Shown: positions 31,528 through 41,134 of the stretch, piece after piece
Numbering within the stretch: position 1 is the stretch's first letter
How the letters are laid out: each line of letters opens with the position of its first letter
Source: Actinomycetota bacterium
GTDB lineage: Bacteria; Actinomycetota; Thermoleophilia; Miltoncostaeales; Miltoncostaeaceae
DNA length: 64,000 bases
Assembly: GCA_020636905.1 (NCBI GenBank)
Contig: JACJWX010000001.1
Coordinates: forward strand, 186,001-250,000
Direction of reading: 5' to 3'
The notes under the pieces: model-generated
Told to the model about the DNA's origin: nothing
Databases searched by the model: none
The model's input: the letters and a program-made list of their open reading frames with translations, nothing else
Made by a program: the position numbers and the translations under genes

Positions 31528-33050
31528 CCGCCCCCGTCGTGGCGGGGCGCCTCCACCCGTTGAGTGTGCTGCTGTTCTCGACCGGTCTCGTCCGGAACGC
31601 ACTGCCCGCGGTTCTCGCGCTCTGGATCTCGAGCGTGCCCCGCTGGGCGGTCGTGGCCGCACTTGCGGCCGCGGTCGTGCTGGGGATCCCCTACGGCCTG
31701 CTGCGCTGGTGGCGGTTCCGCTACCAGGTGGTCGACGGCCGGCTGGAGGTCGACGGCGGGGTCCTGGTCCGGCATCGCCGCGTCATGCCCCTCGAACGGA
31801 TTCGCGCGGTGAGCCTGGACGAGCCGCCGGTGCACCGCCTGCTCGGTCTCACCAGAGCGCGCATCGAAGCCGCGGCGGCCGGGTCGGTGAAGAGTGAGCT
31901 CGCCCTCTCGGCGGTGTCGCGGTCAGCGGCCGTCGCGCTCCAGCGGGCGGTCGACGGCCACCGCGCGGGGAGCTCGAGCGGAGATCCCATCGCGGCGACC
32001 CCCGCTCCGCCTCCGATGCTGCATCGGGCGTCGCCCGGCATGCTGCTGCTGGCGGGGGCGATCTCGCTCAGGTACACGCTCGTGCCGATCGGGCTGGTCG
32101 GCGGTGTCTGGGGGACACTCGGCGACTTCGGGCTCGACGGCCTCGCCGAACGTACCGTCCGCCGTCTGGGCGGGGCCGTGCCGCACGGCACCACCTCCGT
32201 CGGGCTGACGCTGGCGCTCCTCGCCATCGTGGTGCTGATCGCCGGCGCCCTCGGCAGCCTGATCAGCGACTTCGGCTTCCGGCTCTCGGCGGATCCTCGC
32301 CGCCTCGTCACCGAACGCGGGCTGCTGTCGCGGCGAAGCACGACCGCCAACCGGGCGAGGGTGCAGGGGGTCGAGGTGACTCAGAGTCTCCCGGCACGGG
32401 CTTTCCGCGTCGCGGCCGCCGGTGCCGCGGTGGGCGGGCTCGCGGCGTCCGACGAGTCGGTCGGCGGCGGCCGCCTCAGGTTGGTCCCGCTGGCACCCCG
32501 CGACGCGACCGAGGCGGTCGCCGAGGCGATCGTTCCCGGGCAGTCGGCCGCACTGGCGGCGCATCCCCCCGCCGCCCGTACCCGTCGGATCACTCGGGCG
32601 GTGGCGATCCCCGCCGCGGGCCTGGTCGTGAGCGTGGTACTGCAGCACCCCTGGCTCGTCGCGGGCTCGGCGCTCGCCTGCGTCGCGATGATCGCAGTCG
32701 GGCTCGACCGCGCGCGATCGCTCGGGCATGCGGCCACCGGCGGCGTGGTGGTGACCCGCCACGGGTCGTTCGTGCGCCGCCGCTCGGCACTCGACTCCGC
32801 CTCACCGGTCGCGATCAGCGTCCGCAGTACCCCCTGGCAGCGGCGCCGGGGGCTGCGGGAGGTCCGGATCCATATGGGCCTCGGCGTCGGGAGCCGGCGC
32901 ATCATCGACCTCGGGGTTGATCAGGTCGGACCGGTGCTGGACCAGGTCAGCCGGTGGGCGGTTTCGTCCCCGGGAAACGCGCCGGACGGATCGTTTCGAG
33001 GTTCACCACCACCCTCGTCCGGTCAGCGGGGCTGGATCCCGTCGTCATAG
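31524..33050 (+). CDS. YdbT-like multi-PH-domain membrane protein
   Basis: 508 residues from GTG 31524, which overlaps the YdbS-like stop. It has pairs of membrane helices alternating with bPH_2 domains: near 70-140 (WWRFRYQVVDGRLEVDGGVLV), 240-330 (FGFRLSADPRRLVTERGLL) and 400-480 (TGGVVVTRHGSFVRR). Three such repeats are the YdbT plan. The C-terminal 9 codons overlap the convergent cupin gene by 28 bases. Confidence 0.85.
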   Translation: MTAPVVAGRLHPLSVLLFSTGLVRNALPAVLALWISSVPRWAVVAALAAAVVLGIPYGLLRWWRFRYQVVDGRLEVDGGVLVRHRRVMPLERIRAVSLDEPPVHRLLGLTRARIEAAAAGSVKSELALSAVSRSAAVALQRAVDGHRAGSSSGDPIAATPAPPPMLHRASPGMLLLAGAISLRYTLVPIGLVGGVWGTLGDFGLDGLAERTVRRLGGAVPHGTTSVGLTLALLAIVVLIAGALGSLISDFGFRLSADPRRLVTERGLLSRRSTTANRARVQGVEVTQSLPARAFRVAAAGAAVGGLAASDESVGGGRLRLVPLAPRDATEAVAEAIVPGQSAALAAHPPAARTRRITRAVAIPAAGLVVSVVLQHPWLVAGSALACVAMIAVGLDRARSLGHAATGGVVVTRHGSFVRRRSALDSASPVAISVRSTPWQRRRGLREVRIHMGLGVGSRRIIDLGVDQVGPVLDQVSRWAVSSPGNAPDGSFRGSPPPSSGQRGWIPSS

Positions 33051-33505
33051 TCGACGGCGTCTGCCACACGGAAGAACATGGCGAGTGACCGTTCGCTCGG
33101 GGCGCGACTGGCGAATCCGATCTTCGACTCGTCCGGGTATACGCACACGTCATGTGACTCGGACGCGCTGACCGCCAGGAATCGGACCACGGCGTCGGTG
33201 TCATTGAGGACCTGGTGGGCGCCGGCGTCACCGGACGGAAAGGCAACGATGTCTCCAGGGACGAGACGGCTCACGTCCGACGCCGTGCGAAGTGTGGGCG
33301 ATCCGTCGAGCACGACGAGCACCTCTTCATCCAGGAGGTGGAAATGGTACGGGTAGGCAGCCTGTCCGGGATCCACCTCCCACACGCTCACTCCCAGCTT
33401 CCGGGTGCCCAGCGCGTGTCCGATGTGGGCGCGGCGCGCGCGAAATCCCACGACGCCGTCTCTGAGCTGCGTGAAGGTGGGGCGGTTGATGTTCAGGTGG
33501 CTCAT
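33023..33505 (-). CDS. cupin-domain protein
   Basis: 160 residues from ATG 33505. A single cupin barrel with motif 1 YPYHFHLLDEEVLVVLDG (His, His, Glu metal ligands) and motif 2 with PGDIVAFPSGDAGAHQVLN (His). Related cupins bind a metal and may be enzymes or sensors; the ligand is unknown. Divergent from the DksA-like gene across a 178-base gap. Confidence 0.85.
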   Translation of the reverse strand: MSHLNINRPTFTQLRDGVVGFRARRAHIGHALGTRKLGVSVWEVDPGQAAYPYHFHLLDEEVLVVLDGSPTLRTASDVSRLVPGDIVAFPSGDAGAHQVLNDTDAVVRFLAVSASESHDVCVYPDESKIGFASRAPSERSLAMFFRVADAVDYDDGIQPR

Positions 33506-33683
33506 TGACGTCCCGCGTTTCGCGTCGAGGACCGTGACGACCACGGCCGGATTGGGGCACTCGACCGAGTATCGCAATTCCCCGGTCCGCGGCCCGGGAA
33601 GCCCCACCGAGCGAGAACGTGGCCGTCGGGAAGCACGCGTATACCCTGTGAGTACGGATTCGACCGGGATGGGAGGTTCCAGA

Positions 33684-34037
33684 GTGGATGACGGAACGGC
33701 ACGACAGCTCCTCAGCGACGAGCGCGCCCGCATCGAAGGCGAGATCGAACGCCTCAGCGCCTCGGTGCAGCGGGATGCCGAGCGCGGAGCCGAGCCGCAG
33801 GACCGAGCCGACTCGGCGCAGATCGATTACGGCCAGGCGCAGGACATGGCCAAGATCGAGCACCTGCGGGACCAGCTCGCCGCGGTCGAACGGGCGGAGG
33901 AACGGCTCGCGAGCGGGACCTTCGGCCTGAGTATCGAGTCGGGGGAACCCATCGGCGACGGCCGCCTGCGGCGGATCCCGACCGCCGAACGCACCGCCCA
34001 GGAACAGACGGCCTTCGAGCGCCGAGGCGGGGTCTAG
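33684..34037 (+). CDS. DksA/TraR-like protein without zinc-finger cysteines
   Basis: 117 residues from GTG 33684, chosen for the GGGAGG Shine-Dalgarno eight bases upstream. The coiled-coil part (residues 1-75) has RADSAQIDYGQAQDMAKIEHL, like the tip motif of DksA/TraR proteins. The C-terminal finger keeps the framework (GTFGLSIESGEPIGDGRLRR, PTAERT) but every Cys position is Ser, Gly or another residue. DksA proteins bind the RNA polymerase secondary channel, often with ppGpp. The fold and binding are inferred. Confidence 0.8.
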   Translation: MDDGTARQLLSDERARIEGEIERLSASVQRDAERGAEPQDRADSAQIDYGQAQDMAKIEHLRDQLAAVERAEERLASGTFGLSIESGEPIGDGRLRRIPTAERTAQEQTAFERRGGV

Positions 34038-34072
34038 TGCTCCGCCACCGGACCTCCGGGGCGGAGCACTAG
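34034..34072 (+). terminator. terminator-like hairpin after the DksA-like gene
   Basis: CTAGTGCTCCGCC pairs perfectly with GGCGGAGCACTAG (13 bp, loop of 13). Its 5' arm contains the stop codon of the gene. No T run. It ends 11 bases before the next ATG. Confidence 0.65.
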
Positions 34073-34082
34073 CTCCCTCCGC

Positions 34083-35717
34083 ATGGACCTCCTGTACCGC
34101 ATCCGGGGTCACGTCATGCCCGCGATCTCGGTGCTGACCGTGGTCACCGTCGGGCTGGCGCTCACGCTGTCCTGGTGGTGGGCGGTCGCCGCGGTACCGG
34201 CGGCGTTCCTGCTGGCCGTGGGGCTCTACGACCTCGTGCAGCCCCAGCACAGCATCCTCCGCAACTTCCCCATCCTGGGCCACGGACGATTCTACGCCGA
34301 GGGCCTGGGACCGGAGATGCGGCAGTACTTCGTCGAGAGCAACACCGGCGGCAGGCCGTTCAGCCGGGACCAGCGCACCCTGATGTATCAGCGCAGCAAG
34401 AACATCGAGGCCGTGAAGGCGTTCGGCACCGAGGTCGACGTGTACGCGGAGGGGTACGGGTTCCTGGCCCACAGCATCGAACCGCGGCCGGTCAACACCG
34501 ACGCGTCCCGGGCGTTCCGGATTCCCGTGGGGGGCCCGGCGTGCACCCGCCCGTATGACGCCTCGGTGCTGAACATCTCAGCGATGAGCTTCGGCGCCCT
34601 CAGCGGCGCCGCGATCACGGCGCTCAACACGGCGGCCGAGCGGGGCGGCTTCGCGCACAACACCGGCGAGGGCGGGATCAGCCGCTACCACCGCGAGGCG
34701 GGGGGCGACCTCGTCTGGCAGATCGGGACCGGGTACTTCGGCTGCCGCGACGAGCACGGCGGCTTCGACGGGGAACGATTCGCCGCCCAGGCGACCCAGC
34801 CGAACGTCAAGATGATCGAGCTGAAGATCTCGCAGGGCGCCAAACCCGGACACGGCGGCATGCTGCCCGGCGCCAAGGTCACACGCGAGATCGCCGACGC
34901 GCGCGAGGTGCCGGTGGGCGTCGACTGCATTTCCCCGCCCGGGCACTCGACGTTCTCGACGCCCGTCGAACTGCTCCAGTTCGTCGCTCGGCTCCGCGAG
35001 CTCTCCGGCGGCAAGCCGGTGGGGTTCAAGCTTGCCGTGGGCGACCCGGGCGAGTTCTTCGCCATCTGCAAGGCCATGCGGTCGACCGGCCTGACACCCG
35101 ACTTCATCACCGTCGACGGTGGTGAGGGCGGCACCGGCGCGGCCCCGCTCGAGTACTCCGACCACCTGGGCATGCCCATGCGCGAGGCGCTGATCCTGGT
35201 GCACAACGCCCTGGTGCTCGCCGGCGTGCGGGAACACGTGCGAGTCGCGGCATCGGGCAAGCGGATCGACAGCTATGACATCGCCTCGGCCATCGCCCTC
35301 GGCGCGGATTGGGTCAACGTCGCCCGCGGGTTCATGTTCGCCCTTGGGTGTATCCAGTCGCAGCGCTGCCACACCAACACCTGCCCGGTGGGGATCGCCA
35401 CCCAGGACGCCGGACTCCAGCGCGCACTGGTGATCGGTGACAAGGCCGAACGCGTGCTCAACTTCCACCGCAACACCGTGAAGGGGTTGGCGCAGATGAC
35501 CGCCGCATGCGGCCTCGACCACCCCAGTCAGTTCGTGCCCGCCCTGCTGTTCGAGCGAACCGAACGCCAGGGACTGCAGCGACTGGACTCCCGCTACGAC
35601 GTCCTTCCCAAGCGCGGTCCCATCGACCACAACCCGTTCGAGGAGCGTGCCCACCTCGCGGTCGCCTGGTCCGAGGCGACGCCCGACCGCTTCCGACCCC
35701 CGACGCTCGCGCCCTGA
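34083..35717 (+). CDS. FMN-binding glutamate-synthase-domain protein
   Basis: 544 residues. An N-terminal hydrophobic stretch (about 15-55, one or two helices) precedes the GltB-type central/FMN barrel: ISAMSFGALSG, HNTGEGGISRYH, KISQGAKPGHGGMLPG, ITVDGGEGGTGAAP, and CIQSQRCHTNTCPVGIATQ with the Cys-x5-Cys-x4-Cys [3Fe-4S] site. No glutaminase domain is present, so it is not a complete glutamate synthase. Stand-alone relatives are common; their reaction is unclear. It converges on the VOC gene with a three-base gap. Confidence 0.88.
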   Translation: MDLLYRIRGHVMPAISVLTVVTVGLALTLSWWWAVAAVPAAFLLAVGLYDLVQPQHSILRNFPILGHGRFYAEGLGPEMRQYFVESNTGGRPFSRDQRTLMYQRSKNIEAVKAFGTEVDVYAEGYGFLAHSIEPRPVNTDASRAFRIPVGGPACTRPYDASVLNISAMSFGALSGAAITALNTAAERGGFAHNTGEGGISRYHREAGGDLVWQIGTGYFGCRDEHGGFDGERFAAQATQPNVKMIELKISQGAKPGHGGMLPGAKVTREIADAREVPVGVDCISPPGHSTFSTPVELLQFVARLRELSGGKPVGFKLAVGDPGEFFAICKAMRSTGLTPDFITVDGGEGGTGAAPLEYSDHLGMPMREALILVHNALVLAGVREHVRVAASGKRIDSYDIASAIALGADWVNVARGFMFALGCIQSQRCHTNTCPVGIATQDAGLQRALVIGDKAERVLNFHRNTVKGLAQMTAACGLDHPSQFVPALLFERTERQGLQRLDSRYDVLPKRGPIDHNPFEERAHLAVAWSEATPDRFRPPTLAP

Positions 35718-35720
35718 CCC

Positions 35721-36113
35721 TCAGGCGGTCGGGGCCGCCGTGGCCACCCACCAGGTGTTCCCGCAGGGGTCGACCACGCCACCCCGGAGGTCATCGTCCG
35801 CGGTCTTCCGGGTCGGCTCCTGGATGGAGGTCGCGCCGTGCTGGATCGCGCGCCGATGGGCGAGTCCCGCATCGGGGACGTAGACGTGCAGGTGCTGTCC
35901 CGCGCCTTCCCATCCCGCCTGGGCCCCGCCGATCATCACCACGCTGTCGTCGATCCTCACCTCGGCGTGCATGACCGACCCGTCGGGCCGCTCGAACCGG
36001 CGCAGCGGCACGGCGTCGAACGCCAGCACCAGGAAGTCGACGAGCGCCGCCGCGTTCCGGCAGATCAGGTAGGGGCTGACCGAGGGGTATCCCTCGGGCT
36101 TCCAGGCGGTCAT
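35721..36113 (-). CDS. VOC-superfamily (PhnB-like) protein
   Basis: 130 residues. A glyoxalase/bleomycin-resistance fold with YLICRNAAALVDFLVLAF, an acidic strand MHAEVRIDDSVVMIG, HLHVYVPD and the final VVDPCGNTWWVA. The metal ligands of true glyoxalase I are only partly present. Substrate unknown. ATG at 36113. Confidence 0.85.
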   Translation of the reverse strand: MTAWKPEGYPSVSPYLICRNAAALVDFLVLAFDAVPLRRFERPDGSVMHAEVRIDDSVVMIGGAQAGWEGAGQHLHVYVPDAGLAHRRAIQHGATSIQEPTRKTADDDLRGGVVDPCGNTWWVATAAPTA

Positions 36114-36165
36114 GGTCGGCTCCTTTGTCGAGGTCTCACACCTGCGGATGCTGACCCGTGCCGGC

Positions 36166-36609
36166 TCACGGTGCCCGGTCGATTCGGACCACGGGATGGC
36201 GGGGAGCGATCCGTGCCAGTTCGTCGCGCGTGAACGGCACGTCGATGTCGAAGAATTCCCCGTTGCGCCGATGGTTTCGCGACACGTAGGTCGCCAGCAC
36301 GGGAACCCGGTCCCGGCCGTGCACCGCGGTCGCCGTCACCGGCCGGGTTCGCCGGCCGCGGGTGAGGGCTCCGTGACCGGTGTCGGTGAGCTGCCGGACC
36401 CACCGCGTCATGCCACGTGGTGCCACGAGGTATTCGCGACCCCGGTGGGTCACGGGAATGACCGGGACGACGTGTTCGCGGCCGCTCGCGTCGGCGGTGT
36501 GCAGCATCCAGATCCCGGCGATCGGCAGGCCGAGGCGACCCACCAGCAGCGTCATCAGCCGGTTGACGGCCCCCGCCGGAAGCCCGAACTGCACGCGGGG
36601 ACGGCGCAT
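36166..36609 (-). CDS. deazaflavin-dependent (Ddn-like) nitroreductase-family protein
   Basis: 147 residues from ATG 36609. It resembles the F420-dependent Ddn family (DUF385), with a central split beta-barrel: an N-terminal helix, GRLGLPIAGIWMLHTADASGRE, VPVTHRGREYLVAPRG and RDELARIAPRHPVVRI. Family members use F420 or lipids. The start shares one base with the stop of the FAD/Fe-S gene (TGATG), so the two are coupled and may form a redox pair. Confidence 0.8.
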   Translation of the reverse strand: MRRPRVQFGLPAGAVNRLMTLLVGRLGLPIAGIWMLHTADASGREHVVPVIPVTHRGREYLVAPRGMTRWVRQLTDTGHGALTRGRRTRPVTATAVHGRDRVPVLATYVSRNHRRNGEFFDIDVPFTRDELARIAPRHPVVRIDRAP

Positions 36610-39314
36610 CACGGCAGCCGCCCGGCGATGAAGCTCGCGGGATGGATCGCGGGAAGCCCTGCGAGCTCGGCGATCTGGCTCCGGCACGAACTCCCATGGG
36701 CGACGACCACCTCGGCCGCCTCGAGCGCGGGCAGCAGCCGCCGCGCGGCGATGGTTCGCGAGAGGCCGGGGTGCTCGTATCCGAAGGCACCGGCCATCCC
36801 GCAGCACCCCGCGGCCGTGTCGATCGCGTTCACGCCCGGGAGTGATGCCATCAGGTCGACCAGCGCCGATCCGTCGTCCGCGATCGGGCTGTGGCAGTGC
36901 CGGTGGACATGCACCGTCCGGGGGGCCGCCGCGGTCACCGGAAGCGTTCGTACGCGCAGGAAGCCTTCGAACGACTCGATGGACCCGGCGACGCGGCGCG
37001 CCTCGGTCGAGCCCAGCAGCCGCGGTGCATCCTTGAGCAGCATCGACGCACACGACGGTTCGAGCAGCAGGACGGGAGTCCCCCGTTCGGCGAACGGCGC
37101 GAGCGCGGCGACCATCCGCGCCGCCTGGCGGGCCGCCGTCGCGAGCACGCCCTGGGAGAAAGCCGGTCGGCCGCAGCACCCGGCGTGTGCCACGTGCACC
37201 CGGTGTCCGGCGGCCTCGAGCACCTTGACCGCGTCGCGGCCGACCTCGGGGCTGAGGTGGGTCGTGAACGTGTCCGCCATGAGTACCACGTCGGCATCGT
37301 CCACCGGTCGGCCCGGGTCCCGCCAGGGTCGACCGGGCACGGGCACCTCGCGACCGACCACCCGGCCCAGGACGCGGACGCCCGCACGCACGAGCGGCCG
37401 GGGGAGACGCCCGCCGATCGCGAGCGCGCGCTGGAGGTCGGCGATCACCCGGGCGCGGGCGGGGGTCCCGGTGCGGGCGTGGCGCTGGGCGAGCGCCTCC
37501 GCCTTCAACGCCGCCATGTCCACCGACGCCGGGCACTCGGTGGCGCAGGCGGTGCAGGCGAGGCACAGGTCCAGCGCCTCATGGAGGCCGTCGTCGCCCA
37601 ACCCGTCCGGCAGCCGGCCCTCGACGGCGGCGCGAAGGAGCACGGCGCGGCCGCGGGTGCTGTGGCGTTCGTCGCCGAGAGCCTGGTAGCTCGGGCACAT
37701 CGTGCCGGTCGCCGCCCGGCAGGTGCCGTTGCCGTTGCACGCCTCGACGGCGCGGCCGAATCCACCGGCGGACTCGAACGACTGCATGGTGCGCACCCCG
37801 CCGGGCCGGGGGGCCGCGGCGACGCGCAGGCCGGAGTCGAGCGGCTCGGCGTCCACGATGATCCCGGGGTTGAGGAGCCGGTCCGGGTCGAGGGCGTCCT
37901 TCACCGCCCGGAACGCGGTGAGGGTCTCGGGCGGGTACATGCGGGACAGCAGCTCGCTGCGAAGCCGCCCGTCGCCGTGTTCCCCGGAGAGCGAACCCCC
38001 GTTGGCCGCCACCAGGTCGGCCACCGTCTCGGCCACACGCCGCAGGACGGCGACCGCCCCGGGGGCGCGAAGGTCCAACAGCGGCCGGATATGCAGGCAG
38101 CCGACACTCGCGTGGCCGTACCAGACCGCCGGAAGCGACTCCTCCGCGAGCACCCTGCGGACCTCACGGGCGAACCCGGCCAGGCACTCCGGAGGGACGG
38201 CGGGATCCTCGATGAACGGCAGCGGTTTCGCGTCGGGGGACGGGCGCGAACCGTCGTCGCCGCGGAGGGCGCGCGCGATGCCGGCCCGGCGCACGGTCCA
38301 GACCGCGGCCTGCGCGGCCGGATCGAGCACCGGGATACCACCCTCGACGTCGGTGACCGACGCGCGCACCTCGTCGATCGCGCCCGAGAACTCGACCACC
38401 AGCATCGCGGCGGCGTCCGAGCCGAAGTCGGCGAGTCCCGCGGTCGCCGGAGGCCGGTTGCGTGGATCCAGCATCGGGGCATCGAGCAACTCGATGGCCG
38501 ACGGTGACGTCCGGATGAGGTCCGGTACGGCATCGAGCGCGTCGTCGACGGACGAGAACCGGAGCAGCGCCAGCCCGCGGGCATCCGGGATCGGGGCGAG
38601 GGCCACCTCGGCGCGGGTGACGATGCCCAGCGTCCCCTCCGATCCGCACAAGAAGCGAGCCCAGTCCGGGCGGTCTCCGCGCAGGGCGTCCAGCCGGTAG
38701 CCGGAGACGCGGCGCAGCAGCGACGGCCCACGCCAGGCGTCGGCGAAGCCCCGGCAGCTCGCGAGGGCTGGAGGCACCGCGCCGCTCCGGCCGATCCACG
38801 TGTGCGTGCCGTCCGCGAACAGGATCTCGAGCCGCTCGACGCTGTCCGCGGTCAGTCCGTGCACGATCGACCGGGCGCCGGCGGAGTTGTTGGCGATCAT
38901 CCCGCCGAGGGTGGCCCGGCTCGAGGTGGCCACGTCGGGACCGAAGATCAGCCCGTGCTCCGCCGCGGCCGCGTTCAGGTCATTGAGTACGACCCCCGGT
39001 TCGACCACCGCGAGGCGACGGTCGGGATCGACGCGGCAGGCCGACAGCGCCGACGTGTCGACGACCAGACCCGTGCCCACGCTCTGGCCGGCCAGGCTGG
39101 TGCCGGCGCCGCGCATCGTCAGGGGGAGCCCGGCGGTCCGGCACCAGGCGAGCGCCGCCGCCAGGTCGTCGCGGAGCCCGGCCCGGAGCGCGGCGGCGGG
39201 CCGCCGGCGGTAGATGCTGGCGTCGGCCGCGTAGAGCTCTCTCGTCGGCAGGTCGCTGCGGAACTCGCCCGAGAGGTCGCGGGGAGGGGGTGGAAGGGGT
39301 CGGATCGTGCCCAT
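36609..39314 (-). CDS. FAD-linked oxidase fused to Fe-S/CCG domains (D-lactate/D-2-hydroxyacid dehydrogenase type)
   Basis: 901 residues from ATG 39314. Residues 30-520 form a GlcD-like FAD domain (PCMH motif MRGAGTSLAGQSVG, cap region ending SGEHGDGRLRSELL). Then come two iron-sulfur sites: CNGNGTC...MCPSY with STRGRAVLL, and CLACTACATECP. Two CCG domains follow (AGCCGRPAFSQG and AGCCGMAGAFGYE), as in GlpC/LutA. This whole GlcD-GlpC fusion is typical of membrane-peripheral dehydrogenases that feed quinones; the acid oxidised cannot be named. The start is preceded by a 235-base gap to tuf. Confidence 0.9.
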   Translation of the reverse strand: MGTIRPLPPPPRDLSGEFRSDLPTRELYAADASIYRRRPAAALRAGLRDDLAAALAWCRTAGLPLTMRGAGTSLAGQSVGTGLVVDTSALSACRVDPDRRLAVVEPGVVLNDLNAAAAEHGLIFGPDVATSSRATLGGMIANNSAGARSIVHGLTADSVERLEILFADGTHTWIGRSGAVPPALASCRGFADAWRGPSLLRRVSGYRLDALRGDRPDWARFLCGSEGTLGIVTRAEVALAPIPDARGLALLRFSSVDDALDAVPDLIRTSPSAIELLDAPMLDPRNRPPATAGLADFGSDAAAMLVVEFSGAIDEVRASVTDVEGGIPVLDPAAQAAVWTVRRAGIARALRGDDGSRPSPDAKPLPFIEDPAVPPECLAGFAREVRRVLAEESLPAVWYGHASVGCLHIRPLLDLRAPGAVAVLRRVAETVADLVAANGGSLSGEHGDGRLRSELLSRMYPPETLTAFRAVKDALDPDRLLNPGIIVDAEPLDSGLRVAAAPRPGGVRTMQSFESAGGFGRAVEACNGNGTCRAATGTMCPSYQALGDERHSTRGRAVLLRAAVEGRLPDGLGDDGLHEALDLCLACTACATECPASVDMAALKAEALAQRHARTGTPARARVIADLQRALAIGGRLPRPLVRAGVRVLGRVVGREVPVPGRPWRDPGRPVDDADVVLMADTFTTHLSPEVGRDAVKVLEAAGHRVHVAHAGCCGRPAFSQGVLATAARQAARMVAALAPFAERGTPVLLLEPSCASMLLKDAPRLLGSTEARRVAGSIESFEGFLRVRTLPVTAAAPRTVHVHRHCHSPIADDGSALVDLMASLPGVNAIDTAAGCCGMAGAFGYEHPGLSRTIAARRLLPALEAAEVVVAHGSSCRSQIAELAGLPAIHPASFIAGRLP

Positions 39315-39381
39315 TTGTCCGATGGTAACCCCGGCCGACGGGTCGATCCCGCAGAAGGGGAAATCCCTTCGGCCGGGTCCC

Positions 39382-39410
39382 TTGCGGGGGCGAGGGGGCC
39401 CCGCTAACCT
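39382..39410 (+). promoter_or_regulatory. tuf: probable tuf promoter
   Basis: TTGCGG (39382-39387) and TAACCT (39405-39410) are 17 bases apart, the best promoter pair in the window. The start would fall near 39417 and give a leader of about 130 bases. Confidence 0.5.
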
Positions 39411-39416
39411 ACCCGG

Positions 39417-39428
39417 GCTCATATGAGC
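39417..39428 (+). promoter_or_regulatory. palindrome at the predicted tuf transcription start
   Basis: GCTCATATGAGC is a perfect 12-base palindrome, placed about where transcription would begin. It could be an operator. It also contains the ATG of a 21-codon frame (39423-39488, MSTRRILRGFVGRALYAGTR then Phe). Confidence 0.35.
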
Positions 39429-39549
39429 ACCCGGCGGATTCTGCGCGGCTTTGTGGGCCGCGCGTTGTATGCCGGGACCAGGTTTTGACGTCCGGAACAG
39501 AGGTTCGCGGGACTTCCGCGACCACGAGTGCCCGACAGGAGCAATCGGA

Positions 39550-40740
<1,191 letters not shown>

Positions 40741-40757
40741 CAACTGAGGGTGCGATG

Positions 40758-40800
40758 ACCCCGCCTCACCACGCAGCACGGTGAGGCGGGGTTTTCTTTC
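40758..40800 (+). terminator. intrinsic terminator/attenuator between tuf and rpsJ
   Basis: ACCCCGCCTCACC pairs perfectly with GGTGAGGCGGGGT (13 bp, nine-base loop) and is followed by TTTCTTTCC. It ends 20 bases before the rpsJ start, leaving no room for a promoter in between. Confidence 0.9.
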
Positions 40801-40820
40801 CCCGAAAGAGGGCGCGCAGA

Positions 40821-41129
40821 GTGCAGCAGAACAAGATCAGAATTCGGCTCAAGGCCTATGACCATGAGCAGATCGACCGCAGCGCGGCCTCGATCGTGGA
40901 AACGGCGCAGCGCTCCGGCGCGACCATTTCCGGACCCGTGCCGCTTCCCACCGAGTTGAATCGGTACTGCGTCATCAAGGGCCCGTTCAAGGACAAGGAT
41001 TCCCGGGAGCATTTCGAGATCCGCACCCACAAGCGGCTCATCGACATCTACTCCCCCACGCCCAAGACGGTCGACTCGCTGATGCGGCTCGAGCTGCCGG
41101 CCGGTGTCGACATCGAGATCAAGGCGTAG
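40821..41129 (+). CDS. rpsJ: 30S ribosomal protein S10
   Basis: 102 residues, first gene of the S10 operon. S10 also binds NusB and NusG in antitermination. It begins QQNKIRIRLKAYDHE and has the conserved loop RTHKRLIDIYSPTPKTVDSL. GTG start with GAGGGCG upstream, just after the T run of the tuf terminator, so transcription must read through it or start inside tuf. Confidence 0.98.
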   Translation: MQQNKIRIRLKAYDHEQIDRSAASIVETAQRSGATISGPVPLPTELNRYCVIKGPFKDKDSREHFEIRTHKRLIDIYSPTPKTVDSLMRLELPAGVDIEIKA

Positions 41130-41134
41130 CGGGA

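Noticed and set aside
36891..38507. A 538-codon plus-strand frame
   Set aside because: Antisense of the FAD/Fe-S oxidoreductase, which has complete motifs.
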